Below are positions 36,001 through 41,300 of a DNA stretch of 64,000 nucleotides, one piece after another. A program made the position numbers and the translations under genes. The stretch is from Trogon surrucura. Taxonomy: Eukaryota; Chordata; Aves; Trogoniformes; Trogonidae. The first letter of the stretch is position 1. Every line of letters starts with the position of its first letter. Under the pieces are notes generated by a model. It searched no databases. It was not told the DNA's origin and saw only the letters and a list, made by a program, of their open reading frames with translations. The stretch lies in contig CM036622.1 in NCBI GenBank assembly GCA_020746105.1, positions 43,191,477 through 43,255,476 on the forward strand. The letters are read 5' to 3'.

Positions 36001-37200
36001 AACAGGTCTATATCACGACCGAGACAGATGAGTCTCAAACACTCAAAAAATCCTATAAATTTTAAATTTTTCAATACATATCAGTAAAAATTCCACCCAT
36101 TTCAGCCTCCCAAATACACCAAGGATGTATTTATGCTAAATGAGCACTGTTTTGCTTTGTAATTCACCTTCCACATTTCAAAACAGACTGCAATTCATAG
36201 AATCGTAGAATCATAGAATAGTTTCCGCTGGAAGAGACCTCGAAGACCATTGAGTTCAGCCTTTGTCCCAGCCCTATCAACCTACTAAACTATGTCCCCC
36301 AATGCAACATCTAGTTGTCTCTTAAACACTTCCAGGGGCAGTGACTTAACCACCTCCCTGGGCAGCCTGTTCCAATGACTGACAACCCTTTCAGTAAAGA
36401 AATTCTTCCTAATTATCTAACATGAACCTCCCCTGGCGCAATTTAAATCCATTTCCCCTCGTCCTATCACTCTTCACTAGGGAGAATAGACCAACTCCCG
36501 CCTTTCTACAACCTCCCTTCAGGTAGTTGTAGAGAGCGATGAGGTCTCCCCTCAGTCTCCTCCAGGCTAAAGAGCCCCAGATCTCTCAGCCTTTCCTCAT
36601 ACGACTTGTGTTCTAAGCCCTTTACCAGCTTGGTAGCCGCCTCTGTACCCTCTCCAGCACCTCGATGTCCCTCTTGTAGTGAGGGGCCCAGAACTGGACA
36701 CAGTACTCAAGATGAGGCCTCACCAAAGCTGAGTAGAGGGACATAATCACCTCCCTACTCCTGCTCACTACACTATTTCTAATACAGGCCAGGATGCCGA
36801 TGGCCTTCTTGGCCACCTGGGCACACTGCTGGCTCCTGTTCAGCCGGCCAGCTATTAACACCCCCAGGTCCCTCTCTGCCTGGCTGCTCTCTGGCCACTC
36901 CTCCCCAAGCCTGCAGCGCTGCTGGGGGTTGTTGTGGCCGAAGTGCAAGACCCGGCATTTGGCCTTGTTGACTTACTTGATCTCATAACCATCTCCAAAC
37001 ACTGAACAGTTCAATTGCGTTTGCCACTCCAGGGGCTCCCTGAAGACAAATGCTGCTTCCTGTGGATGTCTAGTGCTGAAGTCCTCCACAAACTTAAGAA
37101 TTTGACTTAAAAGAGATTCGTTCAAAGGGGTGATTTCAAGCGTGCCCGTTCCCGAACCAGCAGCAGTCCACTGAGCTGCTCTTGCCAATGCCGCTCCCAT
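1..37200 (-). CDS. ODAD2: ODAD2 (ARMC4), outer dynein arm docking complex subunit 2; 5' two thirds
   Basis: ODAD2 is an armadillo-repeat protein of the complex that anchors outer dynein arms to the doublet microtubules of motile cilia; loss in humans causes primary ciliary dyskinesia. Thirteen coding exons (twelve complete, one cut by the left edge) were placed by eye from similarity to the vertebrate protein and from splice sites. Their phases join perfectly: 2071 coding bases, 690 codons plus one base, of a family usually near 1040 residues. Residues 1-274 form the conserved N-terminal region ([46 protein letters not shown]). Residues 275-473 are a charged linker with an acidic [10 protein letters not shown] patch. 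Armadillo repeats start near residue 474 ([44 protein letters not shown]). The remaining repeats lie outside the window. The start is the ATG at 37200-37198 in strong context (gaccATGG). The ATAAGT donor of exon 8 is the one irregular join. Confidence 0.95.
59..1349. other. ODAD2 intron 13, distal part
   Basis: AT-rich intron sequence. I see no exon, RNA gene or recognisable repeat in it. Confidence 0.6.
1350..1880 (-). mobile_element. CR1 LINE fragment, 5' truncated
   Basis: The plus strand shows the reversed CR1 tail (atcatagaat repeats) followed by the standard CR1 3' end (ttggaagggacc, tagtccaacccc, gccagagcagg). The minus strand encodes degenerate C-terminal ORF2 ([32 protein letters not shown]) in two frames. 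The 5' break is near 1880, about 85 bases from the exon 13 donor. It is in sense orientation to ODAD2. Confidence 0.92.
1965..2201 (-). CDS. ODAD2: ODAD2 exon 13
   Basis: 237 bases, phase 0 to 0, residues 593-671. Acceptor ttttttag ends at 2202; donor is GAG|GTAAGC. It encodes armadillo-repeat sequence with [30 protein letters not shown] and [12 protein letters not shown], very close to vertebrate ODAD2. Confidence 0.95.
2271..4803 (-). mobile_element. CR1 LINE with an intact 834-codon ORF2 frame, young insertion
   Basis: A long CR1 copy, 5' truncated inside the endonuclease domain, fills about 94 percent of intron 12. The open frame runs from 4872 to 2368 without a stop. Its first 23 or so residues come from the flanking intron. 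The CR1 part has an apurinic-type endonuclease segment (GDFN at residues 50-53) and a reverse transcriptase ([24 protein letters not shown], catalytic FADD at 568-571), then the usual C-terminal region ([34 protein letters not shown]). The 3' end has imperfect atagaatc octamers at about 2271-2302. The uncorrupted frame implies recent insertion. It cannot encode a full ORF2 protein because the endonuclease N-terminus is missing. It is sense to ODAD2. Confidence 0.97.
4883..5092 (-). CDS. ODAD2: ODAD2 exon 12
   Basis: 210 bases, phase 0 to 0, residues 523-592. Acceptor tttag ends at 5093; donor is CTG|GTAAGC. It encodes armadillo repeats with [46 protein letters not shown] and [10 protein letters not shown]. 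Confidence 0.96.
5333..5479 (-). CDS. ODAD2: ODAD2 exon 11
   Basis: 147 bases, phase 0 to 0, residues 474-522. Acceptor tattttag ends at 5480; donor is CAG|GTAAGT. It encodes [29 protein letters not shown] and [15 protein letters not shown], the first clear armadillo repeat. It is 20.5 kb from exon 10. Confidence 0.95.
5480..6399. other. ODAD2 intron 10, first segment read from exon 11
   Basis: No exon, RNA gene or repeat recognised. The short open frames here have no family features. Confidence 0.5.
6400..7190 (+). mobile_element. Decayed ancient CR1-like LINE relic
   Basis: Plus-strand sequence keeps scattered CR1-like landmarks: acaaagtttgctgatgat near 6546 corresponds to the FADD region of ORF2, and a stretch around 6890-6990 (gagaggagcagcaaggataa, then agaagagggatgcctgaa) resembles the downstream CR1 segment. 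No reading frame survives. The limits are approximate. Confidence 0.4.
7191..10169. other. ODAD2 intron 10, unassigned segment
   Basis: AT-rich intron sequence with no gene or repeat that I can name. Confidence 0.5.
10170..10340 (+). mobile_element. Possible LINE reverse transcriptase fragment
   Basis: One plus-strand frame reads [14 protein letters not shown], then [16 protein letters not shown], then TAYISL. This fits the spacing of the N-terminal RT motif of L1/Tx1-type and related LINEs (GxDG, then Y/FK, then GxxP). The frame closes at a TAG just downstream. It does not look like the CR1 copies in this window. Chance similarity is possible. Confidence 0.3.
10565..10665 (+). mobile_element. 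CR1-type 3' tail, old
   Basis: agcccatggcagggcagc, then gatctttaaaggttccc, then cattctgtgattctata is a diverged CR1 3' end in plus orientation. Its upstream part resembles the tail of the SINE at 24.6 kb, so it may be a remnant of either a CR1 or a SINE. Confidence 0.6.
10666..12089. other. ODAD2 intron 10, unassigned segment with an A17 run
   Basis: Nothing gene-like seen. A 17-base A run lies at 11943-11959 and a T-rich patch near 11851-11872. Confidence 0.5.
12090..12815 (+). mobile_element. CR1 LINE fragment, 5' truncated
   Basis: Plus-oriented CR1 3' part. It has C-terminal ORF2 coding remnants ([51 protein letters not shown]) broken by frameshifts, then ttggactagatgatcttt and a short attctgcaat tail. 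It is very similar to the minus-strand copy at 16.6-17.4 kb, and belongs to the same subfamily. Confidence 0.95.
12816..15437. other. ODAD2 intron 10, unassigned segment
   Basis: AT-rich intron sequence. The phrase gcagatgatctgacag near 12868 could be a further CR1 remnant, but I cannot support it. No gene seen. Confidence 0.45.
15438..15667 (+). other. Exon-like open segment antisense to ODAD2
   Basis: A plus-strand block is bounded by ctgctttcag and TCG|GTAAGT, both good splice signals, and is open for 76 codons after two bases ([19 protein letters not shown] near the start, [16 protein letters not shown] near the end). I recognise no family. It could be a relic of an old mobile element or chance. 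Confidence 0.25.
15668..16467. other. ODAD2 intron 10, unassigned segment
   Basis: Less AT-rich than the sequence around it. Both strands have many stops, and no known repeat was recognised. Confidence 0.45.
16468..16588 (-). mobile_element. Older CR1, 3' part, split by a later CR1
   Basis: The plus strand reads tttgggttggaagggacc, then cctgcaatgagcagg, then ttgctcagagccc. This is the reversed 3' end of a CR1 subfamily distinct from the adjoining copy and like the one at 63.6 kb. Its continuation appears at about 17361. Confidence 0.85.
16589..17360 (-). mobile_element. CR1 LINE fragment nested in an older CR1
   Basis: A reversed tail (cacagaatcacacacacag) is followed by the CR1 3' end and a 148-codon C-terminal ORF2 remnant on the minus strand ([38 protein letters not shown]). 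Its 5' break is near 17360. Flanking pieces of an older CR1 on both sides show it inserted into that element. Confidence 0.93.
17361..17428 (-). mobile_element. Older CR1, upstream part
   Basis: gaatgtttccaggaatgggg, then cacctctctgcgcaacctgt is the CR1 segment that should directly follow the piece ending at 16588. The two halves are separated by the nested copy. Confidence 0.8.
17645..17726 (+). repeat. Diverged 41-bp tandem duplication
   Basis: Two consecutive 41-base units (17645-17685 and 17686-17726) both start tcatcta and share agcc, ttcctg, taatt, aga and tcgag/tcaag in register, with roughly eight mismatches. Confidence 0.75.
17727..22907. other. ODAD2 intron 10, unassigned segment with a C15 run
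   Basis: AT-rich intron with no gene found. It includes a C15 run at 21146-21160 (G15 on the transcribed RNA) and a GC-richer patch at about 21.6-22.3 kb with no recognisable content. Confidence 0.5.
22908..22937. repeat. Perfect 13-bp inverted repeat, 4-base loop
   Basis: TGTTACAAACATC at 22908-22920 and its exact reverse complement at 22925-22937 flank the loop AACC. It lies in ODAD2 intron 10. Confidence 0.9.
22938..24587. other. ODAD2 intron 10, unassigned segment
   Basis: No gene or known repeat recognised. Confidence 0.5.
24588..24775 (+). mobile_element. SINE with tRNA-Ile-like head and CR1 tail (TguSINE1-like)
   Basis: Positions 24588-24662 resemble tRNA-Ile(AAU): A box TAGCTCACTTGG at 24597-24608, GGTGCTAA at the anticodon arm, and GGTCGCGGGTTCGATTCCC with the B box. 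The anticodon loop has a deletion relative to tRNA-Ile and the acceptor stem pairs poorly, so it is not a working tRNA. It is followed by gcgtccctgcccatgacagg, then gatctctgaggttccttcc, then cattctatgactctgtgatt, a CR1 3' tail that a CR1 reverse transcriptase could prime on. This composition matches what I recall of passerine TguSINE1. Confidence 0.85.
24776..25942. other. ODAD2 intron 10, segment next to exon 10
   Basis: A minus-strand frame of 158 codons (24887-25363) has no recognisable domain and I do not call it a gene. Nothing else seen. Confidence 0.5.
25943..26087 (-). CDS. ODAD2: ODAD2 exon 10
   Basis: 145 bases, phase 2 to 0, residues 425-473. Acceptor tttattttcag ends at 26088; donor is AAG|GTAAGC. 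It encodes an acidic Ser-rich stretch ([14 protein letters not shown]) then [16 protein letters not shown], a conserved ODAD2 block just before the armadillo array. Confidence 0.95.
26279..26392 (-). CDS. ODAD2: ODAD2 exon 9
   Basis: 114 bases, phase 2 to 2, residues 387-425. Acceptor gcattttag ends at 26393; donor is ATG|GTATGG. It encodes a poorly conserved charged linker ([20 protein letters not shown]). Only this frame is open, which fixes the phase required from exon 8. Confidence 0.85.
26393..26629. other. ODAD2 intron 8, segment next to exon 9
   Basis: AT-rich with a short (AT)n run near 26430-26442; nothing else seen. Confidence 0.5.
26630..27260 (-). mobile_element. Ancient CR1/L3-type LINE relic
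   Basis: gaccacaggtccatttatcc at 26643-26662 is the reversed form of the ancient amniote LINE tail in which ctagatggacc precedes tttggtctg. Pyrimidine-rich sequence to about 27260 has the character of that family's decayed 3' region. No frame survives. The limits are approximate. Confidence 0.45.
27261..28085. other. ODAD2 intron 8, segment next to exon 8
   Basis: No feature recognised beyond a T run at about 27464-27478. The intron ends at 28085 with the non-canonical AT dinucleotide. Confidence 0.5.
28086..28306 (-). CDS. ODAD2: ODAD2 exon 8, with ATAAGT donor
   Basis: 221 bases, phase 0 to 2, residues 314-387. Acceptor ttttattag ends at 28307. It encodes a variable linker ([19 protein letters not shown] at the start, [11 protein letters not shown] at the end). 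The donor reads CACAG|ATAAGT, with AT at 28085-28084 where GT is expected. Using it gives exactly the phase exon 9 needs; reading past it meets TAA one codon later. Confidence 0.85.
28307..29486. other. ODAD2 intron 7, segment next to exon 8
   Basis: AT-rich intron with no gene or known repeat seen. Confidence 0.5.
29487..29552. repeat. Perfect 26-bp inverted repeat, 14-base loop
   Basis: Arm 29487-29512 and arm 29527-29552 are exact reverse complements, centred on gactggaaatagtctt. The loop is AT-only except its first base. On either strand RNA could fold into a 66-base hairpin. Sequence outside the arms does not pair. Confidence 0.95.
29553..31120. other. ODAD2 intron 7, segment next to exon 7
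   Basis: Very AT-rich with no feature recognised. Near 31041-31090 there are several atgta/tgtac repeats of no clear meaning. Confidence 0.5.
31121..31237 (-). CDS. ODAD2: ODAD2 exon 7
   Basis: 117 bases, phase 0 to 0, residues 275-313. Acceptor cttcttttaag ends at 31238; donor is CAG|GTACGT. It encodes [19 protein letters not shown] then [14 protein letters not shown], matching the family. Confidence 0.94.
31238..32256. other. ODAD2 intron 6
   Basis: About 1.0 kb of intron with no recognisable repeat or RNA gene. Confidence 0.55.
32257..32393 (-). CDS. ODAD2: ODAD2 exon 6
   Basis: 137 bases, phase 1 to 0, residues 229-274. Acceptor gttacag ends at 32394; donor is GGA|GTAAGT. It encodes [20 protein letters not shown], then [13 protein letters not shown], then GVFLNG, one of the best conserved N-terminal blocks. 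Confidence 0.96.
32394..32841. other. ODAD2 intron 5
   Basis: 448 bases of AT-rich intron; nothing further seen. Confidence 0.55.
32842..32948 (-). CDS. ODAD2: ODAD2 exon 5
   Basis: 107 bases, phase 2 to 1, residues 193-229. Acceptor ttaattgcag ends at 32949; donor is CAG|GTCCAG, a weak match after +2. It encodes [20 protein letters not shown] then [15 protein letters not shown]. The exon was found by translation rather than from a long open frame. Confidence 0.92.
32949..33517. other. ODAD2 intron 4
   Basis: 569 bases of AT-rich intron with no recognisable element. Confidence 0.55.
33518..33713 (-). CDS. ODAD2: ODAD2 exon 4
   Basis: 196 bases, phase 1 to 2, residues 128-193. Acceptor gtgttcacag ends at 33714; donor is CACA|GTAAGC. 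It encodes [35 protein letters not shown] and [14 protein letters not shown]. Confidence 0.95.
33714..34339. other. ODAD2 intron 3, segment next to exon 4
   Basis: No feature recognised. Confidence 0.5.
34340..34430 (+). mobile_element. Ancient CR1/L3-type LINE 3' end
   Basis: ggatcactgtcagtaacagg, then ctggattagatgcatctgaa, then tttgatcccgtatg corresponds to the ancient amniote LINE tail (ggacactgggctagatgg, then ctgatccagtatgg). It is a degenerate fragment. Confidence 0.45.
34431..35055. other. ODAD2 intron 3, segment next to exon 3
   Basis: Nothing recognisable. A plus-strand cttgtgcag|gtaagaatg near 34640 looks like a donor but has no open frame worth calling. Confidence 0.45.
35056..35213 (-). 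CDS. ODAD2: ODAD2 exon 3
   Basis: 158 bases, phase 2 to 1, residues 75-127. Acceptor ttttttctag ends at 35214; donor is GAAG|GTTTCC, a poor consensus beyond GT. It encodes [20 protein letters not shown] then FGQLSSLL and [10 protein letters not shown], matching the family, and joins exon 4 in frame. Confidence 0.95.
35355..35900 (+). mobile_element. Solitary LTR-like element of an avian endogenous retrovirus (probably ERVL type)
   Basis: GC-richer block with internally repetitive phrases (cccacggagag twice, ggagca several times), a poly(A) signal (ggcaataaataaaatt at about 35706-35721) and a 3' part ending agacaaggtcaacccaccac. This arrangement matches an abundant avian LTR I remember, but the family name is uncertain. 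No gag, pol or env coding sequence is present, and part of the LTR upstream of the poly(A) signal seems deleted. It is antisense to ODAD2. Confidence 0.55.
36195..36971 (-). mobile_element. CR1 LINE fragment abutting the ODAD2 exon 2 donor
   Basis: A reversed tail (catagaatcgtagaatcata) is followed by the CR1 3' region and, on the minus strand, C-terminal ORF2 remnants ([36 protein letters not shown]). CR1-like sequence (tcaacaaggccaaatgccgg read on minus) continues up to 36971. The exon 2 donor GTAAGT occupies 36976-36971. It is sense to ODAD2. Confidence 0.93.
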
Positions 37201-37228
37201 GGTCCCAACTGGTGTCACAGGTGTACGC
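36977..37228 (-). CDS. ODAD2: ODAD2 exon 2, contains the start codon
   Basis: Acceptor ctctgtttcttgcccag ends at 37229; donor is ATCAA|GTAAGT. The coding part, 37200-36977, is 224 bases and ends in phase 2 (residues 1-75). It starts [15 protein letters not shown], aligned with the vertebrate N-terminus. An earlier in-frame ATG at 37236 would lie in the intron and is not used. It encodes [19 protein letters not shown] then [15 protein letters not shown]. Confidence 0.95.
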
Positions 37229-37869
37229 CTGGGCAAGAAACAGAGTCAAAGAACGACCAAACTGGGATCTCAAACGATAAATGCGATACACACTGGCTGC
37301 TACCATTTGAATCAAACGTATCTAGGAATTAGATTCTTTCATTTAAATCCCCAAAGGGGGAAAAGGGAAATAGAGGGAGACAACTCAGAAATTTTAAAGA
37401 GATGGGGAAATCAGGTGAAAACACAGGGTTTTTCATCTTAATTAATTACTGGCTCTATGAGAAACTCGGGGAGCTGCCAGCAGAAGCCTCTGCTGTGGCT
37501 GTAACAAAAGCTCTCCAGTTCTCCTTGTGAAGTTGACACCACATTAAAAACCGTGTGTGCAGGGGAACAGACTCGTACAACCCTCATCAACACCACCCTC
37601 CCCCCCAGGCATTTTCTTTAAATGGAGGAAAAAGGGGGTGTCAGCCCCATCCCTGAAGCCTGGAGCAGAAGCGAGGCGGGTGCGAGGAGGCCTCGTTCCT
37701 GAGGCGAGCTGCAGGCGCCCGCTATGGCGCCGGCCCACCCGCGCTCCGCGGCGTGCCCGGGGCAGCAGCCGGGGTCAGGGCTGCTGTGGCCGGCGGGAGG
37801 GCTCCTGGAGGCCCCCGAGGACGCCAGGAACCCGGCGGATGAACGCCCCGTCACCTCTCGCCCCCATAC
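37229..37869. other. ODAD2 intron 1
   Basis: Runs from the GTATGG donor in the CpG island to the tttcttgcccag acceptor. No repeat seen. Confidence 0.65.
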
Positions 37870-37925
37870 CTTGCCCCGGGCCATCCGCGCCGGACCGCGC
37901 CATCGCCGCTCGGGCCGAGGCCGGC
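37870..37925 (-). other. ODAD2: ODAD2 noncoding exon 1 (5' end uncertain)
   Basis: Inferred from the consensus donor CAAG|GTATGG at 37870/37869 paired with the strong acceptor just before exon 2. The upper limit is a guess that places the start near the X-box. It contains two upstream ATGs (37903 and 37884). Confidence 0.55.
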
Positions 37926-37928
37926 GGC

Positions 37929-37942
37929 GTTGCTATGGGGAC
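37929..37942. promoter_or_regulatory. Candidate RFX X-box
   Basis: GTTGCTATGGGGAC fits the X-box pattern RYYNYY-N2-RRNRAC exactly and differs from the ideal palindrome GTTGCCATGGCAAC at three positions. RFX factors drive motile-cilium genes. The site lies within about 75 bases of the exon 1 donor. Confidence 0.6.
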
Positions 37943-38350
37943 GGGGCCCGGCGGCAGCCGTTACCGGGAGAGGCGCGCAAACACAAGCGGCGCCCGGCGG
38001 TGGGGAAGGGCCGGTGACCGCGGGCACCCGCCCCCTTGGACCCGCAGCCCGCTGTGGCGGCCCCGGAGCGTGGCGGCCTGCCTCGGCATAAGCGTTGTGA
38101 CACCCCGAGGGGAAGGTGTCGACCCCGGCGACCAGGCAGGTGCATGGGGCGGAGGGCGGTTGCTGCTGCTCCAGCCACCGCCCTCAGATTCCCTCAAAAT
38201 GCGGCGGCCCTCGCGTAGGGGTCCCTTAATAAGGCTTGTGCTGCGGGAAACACGAATTTTGGATTTGGGAAGCGGGGCTGGGAGCCACCCGAGGGGTGAG
38301 GAGGGCGGCGGGTTGCGCTGGGTTATGGAGGGAAGGGGCCGGGCCTTTCG

Positions 38351-41300
38351 CGTTGGAAGGCAAAGGAGCTGAACTTAAAGCAACCAAACAACCTATGTGG
38401 TTTTTTGGTGTGGGATCAAATAATGCAGTGATTAGAGTTACTTTATGTCAGAGTTTAAAGGGAGACCAGCAAATACATCTTAGCTTGAGTTTTAGCCCGT
38501 CTAAACCTTTGACTAGCTTTCAGTCATCACGAGAAAACAGCTTTAATTAATCAGTTTAACGATGACCACTTTTAGTTTTTGAGGCAGCCTGCCAGATTAT
38601 ACTTGACAGGTTTTTTGTTTTAAAAAAATGAATGTAATGTGAAATTAGTGTTTCATGAAAGAAGTAAAGGAAATCCGTATGGGCAGTGCCTGTGAATACC
38701 GTCCTCTCCCAGACCGATGGCAACACAACATTGTGTGCAAACAGAGCACCCCAAACACAGAATGGAAGTGAGAAGTATTTCTCAAAACTATTGTCGATCC
38801 ATAATGTGAATGAGCCATGGCTTCGGATACATTTTTAAATTATGAAATTGCTACTCCACTCCCACCTGCCTGTCTCATCTGTTGTACCACCGAGCTTGTA
38901 AGATCTGTATTCCCTGACTCCCCTTCCCACCTGTAGATCACCCCGCCAGTTTGCTTCTCTGCATCCACCAAAATACCTATCGGACGATAAAAATGTGGCT
39001 TAGGTTTGACCTAGGAAGGAATAGTTCGTTACCTGTTGCACACTAGCCAGAGTTGTGAAGCTGTGTTCAGCTTTTGGGTGTGTGTCCTTCTGAAGGCATT
39101 GGAAAATAATTGCTTCAAGGACAGTCCGACAGAAGGACCCAGCTCTCCCAGCTCTGCAGAGTTAGTAGAGCAAAGAGTTATTTTTCCAACTGAGAACTCA
39201 GCTGGGTAAGAAACCTCTAGTGATGAGGAAGGTCATGGAATGTATGTGGGATGTATCTCAAGGAATAACAGTGTGGGATTAATACTTTTGCATAGAGATG
39301 GTTGTCCATATACGTTTTACTTACAGAAACTTTCAGGCAGTAACTACAGATAAGTACATGCAGTCTGCACAAGAATGACTTTAGAATAGCATTGGTTTTC
39401 CTTGTTTCACTGCCTAAATTTGAGAATATAGAAAATTAATCATTTGATTAGGTGAGAATGAAAGAGCATTTTTAGTAAAAAGACTGGGTAAAGACTTTAT
39501 GCAATTTCTCTTCTATATGGAATACTATGTATGAAGGCATTTCCACAAAGGATTAAATCTCTTGTTTTTCCTGAAATAATGACTTTTTAAAAGTTGAATT
39601 TGATGGGCAGAAGATGCAGTAAGCAAAATGTGAAAGGAGTAAAAGTATCGCCACCATGGGTGGTGGGGAGTGAAGACAGTGAGTTTTCACACAAAGCTGA
39701 ATATTTTAAGCAAGAAGTCGGTGGAGTAAGAAATAGAATTCCTAAATGAGATCACTCTGTTCCACTGAACAGCAAGAAGGAAAGATATTTCAGAGAATGG
39801 GATGATTTACCCACAAGGAGTATGCATCTCCACTGGCCATAAAAGGAGCTTCACTGGCTAGCTTAGGCTTAATTACTAGTGGAACTTCCTGTGGGGACAG
39901 ATAAGTCAAAAAATGAAAAAGCAGAACACGTCCTGCAAGCCAGCAGTGAGGAATGCTGCTGGCATCTAGTATTAGAAGCTAAAGGCCTATGGGCAGTCTA
40001 GAGGTTGGAGGTGCTTTTCCCCTCCTTTGGGGCAGGTAATAGCTCAGCTGTACTCACAGGAAGACCGCTCGACCTCTGTTTTAATTTCTAACCGTAGTTT
40101 GTATGACTACTTTGTGCCTATTTCTTCTTGCACCAACACTGACAAAGCACGTAACTCTAAGAAATCAGATCTCATTACTTTTGCTGCTCGCGAGCTCTTT
40201 CCCTGACCTGCAAGTCAGATGAGAAGGTTAGGGAGCCTGGGGCAGAGATTGTGGGTGCAGGGACTTGCAGATGGTGCCCATGCATAGGCAAGTTCTCTGC
40301 CACGCGTGTCCTACACGCCTCTGGTTCCCTGAACTGCACTCAACAGTGCCAAAACGCTTCACACATTCCTTTACATGGTATGAACCATTTCTGTTCTTGC
40401 TGTGTGCTCATAGTCTCTGTGTTCTATAGTTTTTTGCATGTTTTCAGACATTCCTTGGCCGTAGCAACTCATTACTACAGTTACTGTATTGGTCATTAAG
40501 CTCTGGGTGATGCCCTTGGTTGCATTCAGGCTTATCTTTCTGGATGCCAAGAAGTCATCCCTTCTTACGTCAGCTATCACTAAAGAAGAAGCGCTTAGGA
40601 ACTCCCTCACTAAGCCGGACTGAAGGATATTTACTATCACAATTTGCTTTTACTAGATTTGATTGATCAATGCTATTACTGCTCCCTAGCACAAGTGTAT
40701 AACTGGATGTATTAGAAAATTTTGTCTGAAAGCTAAAGTATTAAGGGTCAGTTAAAGAATTACGAAAGTAGTCTCTTGGTGACTGAGAATCAGCATCCAA
40801 AAACTTCCAGGCAATAAAGTTGTAATGTGTTCTCAAAAGCAGCTTATTCAGGAACTGGGTCCACCCAGAGATGGTATTTGCACCATGTTTGGCTAATTCT
40901 CTAAATTCATAGCAGTGCATTTATGTACTAGTGACTTTTTACTGTAAGTTCTTTTTACATTTTTCATGTAAAAGAGATTTCATAAAACAGTAGGTGAAAT
41001 GTTTGCCTGAGCATAGTCAGAGATGAGATCATTTGTTACTGGCACAAAGAAATGGGGAATATGAAGAATTTGTTAAGATGGAGAGAAGGGCAATTGGAAA
41101 TATTTTTTTACAATCTCAAAGTGGCAGCCAGAATGTGTAAGCAATTTTTGTACTATATTTTTCCTCACATTATTGTAGAAGGGGGTATGGATTATTACTG
41201 TTAAAGTAGAACAGTAATACAAGTTGTAAAAAACCAGTCGTAGAGGCTTACATAAAATGAAAACCATTAAAGGTGAATAATACCAGCTATTCCTTCTGTT

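Larger units (their letters stand above)
37640..38350 (-). promoter_or_regulatory. ODAD2: CpG island and promoter region of ODAD2
   Basis: About 700 bases with dense CpG and very high GC, in sharp contrast to the AT-rich flanks. It contains the donor of a predicted noncoding exon 1 (CAAG|GTATGG, exon end at 37870) and a candidate RFX site. No TATA box is evident. The transcription start was not determined. Confidence 0.85.

Noticed and set aside
37557-38372. 271-codon plus-strand frame
   Set aside because: It lies in a CpG island where stops are rare, is rich in Arg, Pro and Gly, has no domain, and opposes ODAD2 exon 1 and its promoter.
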